Source: Elephas maximus indicus (Eukaryota > Chordata > Mammalia > Proboscidea > Elephantidae). From it: a stretch of 64,000 nucleotides of DNA. The DNA is taken from the NCBI RefSeq assembly GCF_024166365.1, contig NC_064837.1, positions 79,851,553-79,915,552 of the forward strand, in the 5' to 3' direction. The notes below the pieces were generated by a model that was not told the DNA's origin, searched no databases, and saw only the letters and a program-made list of their open reading frames with translations. This document shows positions 21,991 to 32,433 of this stretch, one piece after another (position 1 is the stretch's first letter; every line of letters begins with the position of its first letter). A program made the translations under genes and the position numbers.

Positions 21991-23419
21991 CTTTTCTTGT
22001 ATGTTTTCAGCTCACGTGTCCAGGTAGTTGGTTACGAAGTGTGTGGTTCAGGCTCTCACCTGCAGTCCTAGATGAGCAGGGGTGATTGGTGTAGGCACAG
22101 GTATCTGGCTGCAGTAGGGGGTCACCTGCTGAGCAAGGCAGGGAGCTGACAACCGTCCCTGATTATCTGTGAGGAAAGCATGTCCCTGTCCCCTGGAGCA
22201 CGTAGGTAGGTGGGTTTTGCATCCGGACTATGGGCACCCAGTGCTGTTGGCTGTAAGGACTGGGAGGCACCACTTATTCTTGGTCCCCTGTCACAGGTGG
22301 CTAGGTGACATGGGTGGGGTCACCAGTCCTTAGGCCCTTGATTTGGGTAGGTGAGGATTATGCTTATTAGGCAGAGTGATGTCAGATGTCATGAACGTGC
22401 CTCTCCACCATATAGGTGAAACAGTTGAAGCTCGCCTTCAGGTATATACCCTGTTGTACTGTGCTAACGAGGGCCTACACTGTTGAAATGGCCCACACAG
22501 GTCTGTTCAAGGGTAAAAGGTATTCAGAGTCTGTGGACCCCTTATGCCTGTGGCTAAGCAAAGGAGCTGTTTCTGCCCTGAGTTCCTGGCTTAGGGGAGC
22601 TGGCCGATTATTTTTAATTTGTTCCCTCTCCAAGGCTGGGAGAATGGCTCAGGGCATGTGACAGTTTCTACTTCCGGCCCAGGGAACTGCTGTCTCTGAA
22701 GCCAGGTCGGGGAGGAGTCAGGTAAATAGGAGAGAGGTTTTTTCCAAAGGGGTGTTTTTTGATTCACCCGGTAGGTTAGACGCATGTACTTATCTTTTGC
22801 CAATTGAACACTGCTTTTCACTGATCCTGGAGGTGCGAGTAGACTATCCACCGCTCGATTGCTCCCAATGTGGAAAATGTGCCCTGAACGCCACTGCGTT
22901 CCCCACCTCTGGCCCCAGCCCAGCCGATCCGGGCCTGCAGGTTGCTGGTTCCTGCCAGGTCAGGTCTGGTAACTCCTTGCTGCTTCTGAACCGTCTCTCT
23001 GTCCCCGTGCTGTTCAGTTCAGCCTGATTCCTCAGCTTTGCTTTTGATGTTCAGGGCTCCTAGATTGTCCTATATAACCGACTGTTTTTTGGGGTCTTTG
23101 TTATAGGAGGGACAACAGGAAGTGTCTGACTACTCTGCCATCTTGGCCCCCTTATTTGTCCTTTTCTGATTGACTTATTTCACTCAGCATAATGTCTTTT
23201 GGGTCTCTCCATGTTGTAGCATGTATCAAGTCTTAATTTCTCCTAATGGCTGAGTAGAATTCCGTTGTATGTATATCTGTTCATCTGTAGATGTGCATTT
23301 AGGTCGTTTCCACCTTTTGGCTCTTGTGAATAGTTCTGCATTGAACATCAGTGTACGATCCTCTGTTTGAGTCTCTGCTTTCAAGCCCTTTGGGTATATT
23401 CCTAGGAATGGGATTTTCT

Positions 23420-23574
23420 GGGTCATGGTGGTGTAGTGGTTGAGAGCTACAGTTGCTAACCAAAAGGTTGGCAGTTCAGATCTGCCAGTCACTCCTTGGA
23501 AATCCTAAGGGGCAGTTCTGCTCTGTTCTGTAGGGTTGCTGTGAGTAGGAATGCACTTGAGGGTGATGAGTTTT
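23420..23574 (+). mobile_element. AfroSINE, short variant
   Basis: 'tcatggtggtgtagtggttg', 'ggcagttcagatctgccag' and 'tgtgagtaggaatgcacttg' occur in order, inserted in the outer L1. The family's 5' 'gagccc' is diverged. Confidence 0.85.
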
Positions 23575-24117
23575 ATGGTAGTTCTGTTTTTAGTTTTTTG
23601 AGGAGCTGCGACACTGTTCTCCACAACAGTGCTACCATTTTTCATTCCCACTGGCAATGATAAGAATCCCAGTTTCCCTACATCTGCAACATTTTTTTCT
23701 TTTTTTTTTTAAATCTTAGTTATCCCAGTCTGAGTGAGATGGTATCTCGTTGTGGTTTTGATGTCCACCTCTGATGGGGAAATGATGAAGAGCATCTGTT
23801 CATGCGTTTGTTGGCCATTTAAACATCCACTTTGGTGAAGTGTCTCTTCAAGTCCTTTGCTCATTTTATGCTTGGGGTTATTTTTTTTTGTCGTTTGTCA
23901 AAGTTTTATGTATATTTTGGTTATTAGATTCTTACCGGATATATGGTTTCTGAAGGTATTCTCCCAGTTGGTGGCTCGTCTTTTCACTTTTTTGTTAAAG
24001 TCCTTTGATGAACAAATTTTTTAGTTTTTCTGAGGTGCTGTTTATTTTTTCGTCTTTCACTGTTTGTGCTTTTGTTATTATATCAGATAACGCATTGTAC
24101 GGACCACTTTTTTTTCC

Positions 24118-24645
24118 TCCTGCCTCTTTTTTTTTTTTTTTTTTAATTTTGCTTTAGGTGAAAGTTTACAGCTCAAGTTAATACCTCATACAAAAATTTA
24201 CATGCATATTGTTACGTGACATTAGTTGCAATCCCCACAACGTGACAGCACACTCCATCTTTCCACTCTGGGTTTCTTGTGTCCGTTCAAGCAGTTCTTG
24301 TCCCTTCCTGCTTTCTCATTCTGCCTCTGGACAGGAACCACCCATTTCGTCCCGTATATCCGTTTGAGCTAAAGCACCCTCCTTCCAAGTATAATTTTTT
24401 GTTCTGTAGGCCTGTCTAATCTTTGTCTGAAGAGTGGGCTTCGGGAATGGTTTTAGTTCTGGCTTAAGAGAGCATGCCCTAGTTTTGGGAGTTCCTCCCC
24501 TCTCTGTCAGACTGTTAAGCCCGGTCTTTTTACTTGCATTTGGGTTCTGCTCTGCACTTATCTCTTGCTCCATCTGGGAGTCTCTGTTGTGTTCCCTGTT
24601 AGGGCAGTCATGGATGGTAGCCAGGCACCACCTAGTTCTTCTGGG
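24118..24645 (-). mobile_element. 5'-truncated L1, 3' UTR only
   Basis: Poly-T at 24128-24145, then 'ttgctttaggtgaaagttta' and the L1 3' UTR. Flanked by 'gaccacttttt' at 24102 and 24648, the third copy of this site in the stack. Confidence 0.85.
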
Positions 24646-24736
24646 CAGACCACTTTTTAAAAGTAAATGTATTTACAGTCTATTTTGATTCTTTCACATT
24701 AGTTAGTTAGGATTATTTATGAATCTAATTCTTTGT

Positions 24737-24950
24737 AGGCCCTGGTGGAGCAGTGGTTAAAGCACTCAGCTCCTAACCAAAAAGGTCTGCAGTTTGAAAC
24801 CACTAGCCACTCTGTGGGAGAAAGATGTGGCAGCCTGTAAAGATTTATGGCCTTGGAAACCCTGTGGGGCAGTTCTGCTCCATCCTGTAGGTCTCTGTGA
24901 GTCAGAATTGACTTGATGGCAATGGATTTGGGTTTTTTTGTTTGTTTGTT
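24737..24950 (+). mobile_element. AfroSINE, long variant
   Basis: Head 'ggccctggtggagcagtggt', middle block 'gtgggagaaagatgtggcag' and tail 'tgagtcagaattgacttgat'. Confidence 0.92.
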
Positions 24951-25704
24951 TTAATCCTTTATGTATTGTTATTATATAAACAACAGGGAAAGCAAGAAGC
25001 AGTACTCTTGTACTGGCCCTTGGTAAGAAACAAAAGGTCAGAATGCATGGCAGATTTACTTTTAGCAAGCCAAATTCATAAAGTTCAAAAGGGCAAAGGA
25101 CACGAGATCTTTGTTTTTCAAAGGTCATAATTTTGACCTTAAATTTTGATCGTTTAAACTTGAGAAGAACTTATATCTGGCCTCTAATTTTGAGATTATC
25201 TTTAAATTCTTATTCATGTATTCACAACAAATATCTGAGCAGCTACTTTGGAGATGTACATAACTTTTGTTTTTTAAAAAAGAATGACTAGTAAATCTTT
25301 TCATTCAGGGAATGGTACTCTCTAAACCCCAGTTGCTCTTTTCCAAATTAAGAAAATACTGGCCCAAGAAATTTCAGTGAAAGTCTAGTAATACCTTACT
25401 GGAGACATGCATTTATTCAGTTATTATTTACAGACCATCGACCCAATTGCTGCGAGGAATATAAGAAATTGTTCTTGCCTTCTGAAAGAAAGCTCAGTCC
25501 TATATAAATATAACTACAGTATGGGCATTATTGGAAGTTGGTATGAAGAGATTTGTAGGAGGGTATTTAGGGGAGAGGAAAAAGCATGAGCAAACATGTA
25601 GATTTGAGAATGTGAAATAGTTCAGTGATCTCATGTTACTAGGTGTGCCATGGATAAGTCACTTCACCTCTCTTTAAAAATGTCCCCACCTCAAAGGGTT
25701 TTGA
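24951..25704. other. No gene recognised (intronic)
   Basis: About 750 bp without a recognised repeat. Short open frames at 24942-25130 and 25407-25589 have no family resemblance and no matching splice sites. Confidence 0.4.
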
Positions 25705-26250
25705 CAGATATCTACTGTGTTCTTACTATGTGCCTGGCACTGCTCTAGATGTGCTGGGGTTCACTAGTGAGCCTACCACACCAAAATCCCTGTCGTCATT
25801 CAAGATAAAATATCAACTTGTTAGAGAGTGATACATGCTAAGGAGAGAAAATAAAGCTAGAAAGGAGGGTATAAAGTATCAGGGTTGGGGTGTTGAAATT
25901 CAGATAAGGTGTCCAGTGGAGATTGCACTTATTGGTAACTTTTGAGTAACGACCCCAGGGGAGTGAGGGAGCTAGCTATGTGACTATCTGGAGAAAGAAC
26001 ATTCTTGGCAGAACAGTGAATGTGAAGGCTCTGAGATAGCTGACCTGTACAAGAAAACATGAAGAGATTACTGAAGGTGGCTTGTTGTGAATGAGGGGCA
26101 GAGAAGTGGGAGAATGCAGGAGAGCGGTCTCTAAGGATAATGTCGGGCTTTTTAGGTCGCGGTAAGAAACCTGTAGTGTATTCTAATCCTGCGTGTGCAC
26201 AAGCGCCGATGTGAGCTCCAGGAAACCTAGGAAGTTGAGAAAGTAAGTTG
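25705..26250 (-). mobile_element. L2-like LINE 3' end
   Basis: 'tactatgtgcctggcactgc' (reverse of the L2 3' terminus), 'gagtgagggagctagctatg' and 'aatgtgaaggctctgagata' follow the L2 order in complement. Confidence 0.65.
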
Positions 26251-26782
26251 GATCCAGCTTCGTTCATTCATGACATTAACTGAACCCTTGAAACAAAGTG
26301 TTTTAGCTCCAGCAGTATCGTAGTGAACAAGAGGCACTTTATATTGAAGTTGTGCAAGTAAGGTTTAGAATGGTGAATGCTTAGAAATTTTAAAGAAGGT
26401 AAATAAGGAGCATGAATTCCTTTGAGGTAGTGGAATAGATAGAAGGCTAGAGAAGCAGATGGGAAGCACTAGGCTAAAGCGTTTGTACTTACAAAATGAT
26501 AGAAAGATTATCACATTTCTGATTCTTTAATTATGGACCTAATAAAGATAATTTACCTGTAAACTAGAGTATCCCACTGCGAAGTCAAGGTATGTTGATT
26601 TACTTTTTGTAAGTACAGTACTGACTGCCTCCAACCACCTCGTCTTTTATTGTTAATTTTGTTTCTGTCTTTCACAGCTGTTCAGTGAGTGCCCTGAGGA
26701 TTATGGAATAACACTTTGTTTCCCTCCGTGATTTTGCACTCTTTTTAATTCTCATATTTCATTGGCTTGCAATTATGTTTCA
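26251..26782. other. No gene recognised (intronic)
   Basis: No repeat is assigned. A good 3' splice-site sequence at 26661-26677 is followed within 8 bp by a donor-like GTGAGT and is not called an exon. Confidence 0.4.
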
Positions 26783-26985
26783 TTTGTCATCGAGTCAGTT
26801 TTGACTTAGGATGACTCCGTGTGTGTCGGAGTGGAACTGTTGATCCAGGTGGTTTTCAAAGCTGTGACCTTTCAGAAGCAGATTGCCAGGCCTGTCTTCG
26901 AAGGAAACTCCGGGTGGGCTCAAACCACCAATCTTTCAGCTGGTGGTAAAGCGCTTAACTATTTGCAACACCCAGGGACTCTGTA
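26783..26985 (-). mobile_element. AfroSINE, long variant
   Basis: 'tcatcgagtcagttttgact' (tail), 'cagaagcagattgccaggcc' (middle block) and 'gcgcttaactatttgcaaca' (head complement). Confidence 0.88.
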
Positions 26986-26993
26986 ATTATACC

Positions 26994-27040
26994 AACAAAA
27001 CCAAACCTGTTGCCACTGAGTCAATTCTGACTCATATTAA
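26994..27040 (-). mobile_element. AfroSINE 3' fragment
   Basis: Tail only: 'aaaaccaaacctgttgccac' then 'tgagtcaattctgactcat'. Confidence 0.8.
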
Positions 27041-27191
27041 AGGATAAAAACAACTATGATCATTTCCTTTCTGTTCTTGTTGTTTTGTTATTGATTTAGG
27101 GCTATCCACATCATTTTTTGCTTTATATTTCACGTGTAATAATTGGTAATTATCCAGAATATCTCAGTTGGAATATTAAAATCAAATCAGT

Positions 27192-27397
27192 TGTTGTTGT
27201 TTGGTACTGTTGAGTCGATTCCAACTCCTAGCGGCCACATGCGACAGAGCAGAACTGTCCTATAGGGTTTTCTAGACGTGTTTCTAGGCTGAGTTTTGTA
27301 GCCAGGTCTTTCTCCGTGGAAGCTGCTGGGTGGGTTCAAACTGCCAACTTTACGGTGAGCAGCTGAGCGCTTAACCACTGTGCCATCAGGGCTCCTT
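27192..27397 (-). mobile_element. AfroSINE, long variant, with target-site duplication
   Basis: Tail 'gttgagtcgattccaactcc', middle block 'gccaggtctttctccgtgg' and head 'cttaaccactgtgccatca'. Perfect 11-bp duplication ATCAAATCAGT at 27181-27191 and 27398-27408. Confidence 0.93.
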
Positions 27398-27655
27398 ATC
27401 AAATCAGTATCATACTGTTAATATTTCCAAGGCTCTTGTAGCTATTACACTACAAACGCCACATTTGCAAATGCTTTTTTGTTATTGGTGTATGTTATAC
27501 AGATAGCCTTGGTTTAATAGAATAAAATATTTTCTGTATAGGTAACATTGGTTTCATTATTTTTTACTTTTAGTGTCTATTATAAAATCAAATACACAAC
27601 TAGAATTTTTTTGCTATAGATATAATTATGTGAATGTTAAGAATTTTAAAAAAAA

Positions 27656-28295
27656 GGTTCACCCATGGTACAGTAATTGGTCTCTATTCACCTGAAGCAA
27701 CAGGGAGGAGGAGAGTCGGGAATAGGACGAAATGGAATGTGAGGCCAATTGCTTCCAAAAAGAACTGCCTCCTTTGCCGTGACATCAGAAGAACTGGATG
27801 ATGCCTGGGTTCCGTTACTGATCATTTTGATCACAGGTTCTATAGAAGAATCCTAATCAAAAGGGGGGAAATGCAGAGAAGAATTTCAAATTCTTATGGA
27901 TTCCAGACATTCTGGAGCCATGGAGGCTGGATGCATGTCTGAAAATGTTGCCTTGAGATAATCTTTAAACCTTAAATCAAAAAGTCCCCTGAAATCTCCT
28001 TAAAACCAAACAAAAGTTGGGCTTAGCTGGTAAAGAATGCCTTCCTTGAACATTATGCTCTTAAGATCTATCTATATGGGATCAAATTGACAACAGCAAT
28101 TTTAAAGATTAGATAGGAGCCTTAGGGAGCAGTGAGTTTATATTAATAGGGAAGCAAAAACTCAGAAGAGGAGGGTAAGAATGGTTGTACTGCTCAAAGA
28201 ATGAAATCAATGTCACTGAATTGTACATGTAGAAACTTGGATTGGTATATGTTTTTGCTGTGTATATTAGCAATAACAACAAAAATAAAATTAAA
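27656..28295 (+). mobile_element. L1-type LINE 3' end, sense
   Basis: The same 3' UTR family as at 5515 and 13928 but on the + strand: 'agaagaactggatgatgcct', 'ttgccttgagataatcttta', 'aatgtcactgaattgtacat' and a terminal A-rich tail at 28270-28295. Confidence 0.75.
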
Positions 28296-28296
28296 A

Positions 28297-28696
28297 AGAA
28301 TTCACATTTAAAGGAAATTTTACTACTTAATACTGATATTCCTCAGAAGTGGTACTGTGCACGGTCCTGGATGTCATTCTCTCAGCTGGTGACAATAATA
28401 TGGGTGTAGTGGATGTGGCTCCCATACCTGGTACACTTTGGAGGTAGGAGAGCTGTTTGGTAACAGGCTTGACTTAAATTAATTACTAATTCTTTTAAGC
28501 TTCTGTTAAGCAGAGGTTATCAAATGAAACACCATATATTAAAAAAAAAAAAAAAACAACTTTAAAATGCAAAGGATAGCGTAATATAAAGTGAGTGAGG
28601 CTATTTATTCAAAATGACAGGAGTTGAAGTTTAATCATATTCTGGCATGGACAGCTTTTTTTCCTCCCAGACTATTTATTTGCTAATTATAAAAAG
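28297..28696. other. No gene recognised (intronic)
   Basis: AT-rich DNA with an A-run at 28540-28555. No family assigned. Confidence 0.35.
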
Positions 28697-30330
28697 TGAC
28701 TTGGGGGCAGTGTCTGACCTCCTTTAACTTTACAAGAGAAAAGGAGAGTCAAGACCCACAGCCCAAGGCAGATTCCTGTGAGGCTGAGATCAGGTATGTC
28801 TCCTCTCTCCCCATCCAATAAGGGGATACTGCGTGTTTTAAAGTCAGAAAAGTGTGCATCAGGGTTGTGTCCTTTCACCATGCTATTCAATCTGTATGCT
28901 GAGCAAATAATCCAAGAAGCTGGACTATATGAAGAAGAACAGGGCATCAGGATTGCAGGAAGATTCATTAACAACCTGCGTTATGCAGATGACACAACCT
29001 TGCTTGCTGCAAGTGAAGACTTGAAGCACTTACTGAGGAAGATCCAAGACAGCAGCCTTCAGTGTGGATTACCTCAGCAAAAAGAAAACAAAAATCACTA
29101 CTGCATCAATAAGTAACATCCTGATAAATGGAGAAAAGATTGAATTTGTCAGGGATTTCATTTTACTTGGATCTACCGTCAACACCCATGGAAGCAGCAT
29201 TCAGGAAATCAAAAGATGCATAGCGTTAGGCAAATCTGCTGCAAAAGATTTCTTTAAAGTGTTTAGAAGCTAAGGTGTCACCTTGAAGACTAAGGTGCAC
29301 CTGACCCAAACCATGATGTTTTCAATCACCTCATATGCATGTGAAAGCTGAACGATGAATAAGAAAGACTAAAGAATTGATGCCTTATAATTGTGGTGTT
29401 GGCAAAGAATATTGAATATACCATTGACTTCCAAAAGAAGGAACTGACCTGTCTTGGAAGAAGTACAACCAGGATGCTCCTTGGAAGCAAGGAAGATGAG
29501 ACTATGCCTCACATACTTCGGACATGTTATCAGGAGGGATCAGTCCCTGAAGATGGACATGATGCTTGGTAGAGGGTCATCAGAAAAAGAGGAAGACCCC
29601 CGGTGAGATGGATTGACATAGTGGCTGCAGCAATGGGTTCAAGCATACGATTGTGAGGATGGTGCAGGACGGTGTTTCGTTCTCTTGTACACAGTTTTGC
29701 TGTGAGTCGGAACCGACTCAATGGCACCCAACAACAACAACTCCATCTTTACCAACTCTGACAGCAACCATCACACGGGACTCTCTGTTTCTCTGCTGGG
29801 TTCCATAATTCATTGCAATGGCCACACAGAACTCACAGACCATACTCATGATTATGGGGTTTATTAGGAGAGAAACAGGTTACAGTTTGGGCTCAGGAAC
29901 ACTCAAGGATACAGGTCTTCCATCAGGACAGCGTTTTCCTAGCTGTGCTCGAAGACATGCGTCTCCCTGACCCTAGGCCTCTGCCCAGAGGCACTCACCT
30001 TTCTCAGCGCCATCTCCTGCTGCCGGGTCGGGTCTCACTGCCTGTAGTGTTAAACAGTTCTCTCTGTCTCTTGGTTTCAGGAGCTTCTGAGCACAGGCAT
30101 CCTGGGTCCAAAGTATACACTAGCTCTTCTTCCTTGGTGGTGGTGGCATCTTCTCTTTCCTGCCTCTGGGTGGCTCATCTCAAGCCCAGTGGGATGGCAA
30201 AACTGACCAGTCCCTTTGATGGGCAACAATTACCTTATCACACAGTTCTGCCCAATCACTTGAGTGGGAGTTACAAGACCATGACTAGGAAGGCCACATA
30301 CAAAAGTGATCTGACACACTGCACTAATAC
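28697..30330. mobile_element. LTR-like repeat (copy A), split by an RTE insertion
   Basis: 28697-28815 and 29741-30330 together match 59043-59765 almost end to end: 'ctgacctc', 'gattcctgtgaggctgagat', 'ccacacagaactcacagacc', 'tcatgattatggggtttatt', 'gggatggcaaaactgaccag'. The insert is an RTE copy. Length (about 700 bp unsplit) and copy number suggest an LTR family. It has no coding capacity. Confidence 0.7.
28816..29740 (+). mobile_element. 5'-truncated RTE LINE with reverse transcriptase remnant
   Basis: Sense-strand RTE reverse transcriptase remnants: 'CPFTMLFNLYAEQIIQEAGL' near 28868-28927 and the catalytic 'LRYADDTTLLAASEDL' near 28975-29022, then 'GEKIEFVRDFILLGSTVN' near 29128-29181 after a frameshift. 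The 3' end carries the SINE-like 'gtgagtcggaaccgactcaa' and a CAA-repeat tail at 29726-29740. It interrupts the LTR-like repeat, with 'ccatc' on both sides. Confidence 0.88.
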
Positions 30331-31059
30331 TTCCAAAGAGTCATATATTTTATATAATTTTTTCCAACGACAAGACGTGAAAACATTTATGTATTTCTCA
30401 TATATAACATTTCCATTTTGTATTGTTTGAAACAAATTGCGTAGCAGCATTTTTGATGTCTCATATTTTAACAAAACAAAATTGTCTGTATATACACATA
30501 AATTATCTGTAAGCACTGGGGGAAAAACAGTGTACATATTCCAAACTTTGTTTTAAAAATATTTCTCTTCTATTTTTACCACCCCGTTTGGTGTCTTTTG
30601 CACTAACTTTCTATATGCTGTCTCCATTTTTGACTGCCATTCCATGAAGTTGCTTGTCTAGTTGTAGCCAAGGCATGTATTTAGGAGACCCTGAACCTTT
30701 ATGGAAGGTTCTCTTAGGGGCAGTGTGAGGAAGAAGGCTGACCTTCCTTCTGCTTCTCCTTTTCCTTTTTACAGGGAAGGGTCGGATCAGATGGGAATAA
30801 ATCTGATTTGGAGAGACTGAAGCCCACTTTTCAGAATCTGGGCAACTTAGGCATTCCATTTGTGGTGAAGATTATTTTCATTGATGTAGCAGCTAGTGAC
30901 CCCTCAATCAGGCAGAATAGCCAAGAATTGTAATTTGCAGAATTGCAAATCAGGCAGAATGACACCAGTCTTTGTCTTTGTTCTGTGAAGCTTTCTGTTT
31001 AGCTTATGTCATCCAAATCCCTTCCCATGTATTCTACAAGACTCGAAGGCAACTTGAGG
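30331..31059. other. No gene recognised (intronic)
   Basis: Nothing recognisable. A short imperfect direct repeat, 'aatcaggcagaat', occurs at about 30906-30918 and 30948-30960. Confidence 0.4.
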
Positions 31060-31130
31060 GTATTTTTATCCCCAGTATAGCACAGTGTCTGACACGTGAG
31101 GTGCTCAACAAGTGTTGGATGAATAATGAA
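31060..31130 (+). mobile_element. L2-like LINE 3' terminus
   Basis: 'tatccccagtatagcacagt', 'gtctgacacgtgaggtgctc' and 'aacaagtgttggatgaata' match the L2 end. Confidence 0.6.
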
Positions 31131-31467
31131 TGTGCTCAGTTTTGGAGGTCAGAAATTTTCACCCATGCTTCTCTCATATAAGTTGGCTAATTCTGAGTTT
31201 TGAATGGATTAGAGTAGTTGCCAATAAGGCTGAAATGACTGACTGATCTAATCATTATCGTGGTCTCTCTCAGAAGAAATTGTAAATCTTCAGTTGATAA
31301 ATTGAATAGATGGGTTTATTTTTTTGAGTGCGTGAGGGGCTTTCTGGGTTTTTTCCTTGTGAAAGTCCAATTGTTTTTAAAACAAATGTGTTTTAAAAAA
31401 TACACCTCTCCTTAGTGTCCACCCTTCCTCTTTCCCACCGTTTATGGCTGGCTATAATTTTTTATAA

Positions 31468-31632
31468 TGGAGCCCTGGTAGGACAGTGGTTAAGAGCCAT
31501 GGCTGCTAACCAAAAAAAGATCCAGCAGTTGAAATCCACCAGTCGCTCCTTGGGAACCCTAGGGGTCAGTTCTACTCTGTCCTATAGGGTCACTGTGAGT
31601 CAGAATCAACTTGATGGCAACGGGTTTGCCCC
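31468..31632 (+). mobile_element. AfroSINE, short variant
   Basis: Head 'ggagccctggtaggacagtg', tail 'gtgagtcagaatcaacttga' and the expected 'gttctactctgtcctatagg' between them. Confidence 0.92.
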
Positions 31633-32364
31633 CAGAGGGATCTAGTAGAAACAAGTGTCCTCTTATGATGTGAGGTGCCCCCCCCCCCCTTTAAGATAAT
31701 TCCTACTACTTTATATAGCTACTTCTGTAAGTTCAGAGAAAGGAAAAAGAATACCCTGGGTCCCCTGTGATGAGGGAAAGCTTCCTAGAAGTGGTAATGG
31801 GACCATACTTGAATAAGTATGGTAAGTAAAATTTAAATAAGCAAAGATTGGGGGTGAGGATGGGGAGCAGTGATTTACCTGGCAGAAACGTATAAAGTGA
31901 GAGTAGAGATTCTGTGGAGGGGGAATAGTTGGAGATTCTGTCAGAAAAATAAACTGGGGTTGATTATGAAGACCTTGAAAGCTGGGATTTAATTAAAACC
32001 ATAATTGCCACCATTAAAATTTTTTTTTTACTGTATTCCTAGCACTGGAAAGGAATTTTGAAATACGTTATTGCTATCCATCTCACTAATTCTGCAGAAA
32101 ATACCATTTCAGTTTGTAAATAAGCAATCTGATGTATAGAGGCTATCTGAGCCTCACATAGGTAGTCTGTGGCAAAGATAATATGCGAACACAGGTAGTT
32201 TGTGCTCCAGAGTCTGACATTTTTGTGCTAATCTAGCTTTATGTCAGGGTTGGCAAATGCACATCCCTAGAGGGGCAGGCAGATAATGAAATTAAGCTAA
32301 ACTGGGAGAGGCCTGTGGAGAAAGGGAAGTCACAGAAGAGTTAGGTAGCTTCAGTGACACAAAC
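31633..32364. other. No gene recognised; C-run at 31678-31690
   Basis: A homopolymeric C tract, then unassigned DNA. 32110-32230 faintly resembles a MIR or L2 complement ('ggtagtctgtggcaaagata') but is too diverged to call. Confidence 0.4.
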
Positions 32365-32433
32365 AACAGCACGTCAGCCATTGAAAACCCTTGGGAGCAC
32401 AGTTCTACTCTGCCATACATGGGTTGCCATGCA
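32365..32433 (+). mobile_element. AfroSINE internal fragment
   Basis: 'gccattgaaaacccttggg' and 'cagttctactctgccataca' match the SINE middle. Head and tail are absent. Confidence 0.55.

Larger units (their letters stand above)
15694..23151 (-). mobile_element. Near-full-length L1 LINE (about 7.4 kb), inactive
   Basis: On the reverse strand: 5' UTR (about 23150-22000, beginning 'gggggccaagatggcagag'), ORF1 (about 21990-20870), ORF2 (about 20330-16740), 3' UTR (16740-15720) and poly-A (15706-15694). L1s move by target-primed reverse transcription using ORF1 RNA-binding protein and the ORF2 endonuclease/reverse transcriptase. Many stops and frameshifts, plus a SINE inserted at 19693, make this copy defective. 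Confidence 0.92.
13928..24100 (-). mobile_element. L1 element (outer), interrupted by two younger L1 insertions
   Basis: Poly-T (reverse poly-A) at 13928, 3' UTR at 13940-15001, resuming at 23152-24100 with ORF2 C-terminal sequence ('cacctttt'-type region near 23300, with a SINE inside). The gap is filled by L1 insertions at 15002-15693 and 15694-23151. 'gaccacttttt' at 13922 and 24102 marks the probable target duplication. The element is 5'-truncated and inactive. Confidence 0.75.

Noticed and set aside
26661..26690. Strong 3' splice site followed by GTGAGT
   Set aside because: The donor-like sequence follows only 7-8 bp after the acceptor, too short for an ordinary exon, and no coding resemblance follows.
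29945..30430. 161-codon open frame
   Set aside because: It lies in the LTR-like repeat; the same region in the copy at 59.2 kb is open in a different way, so it is chance.
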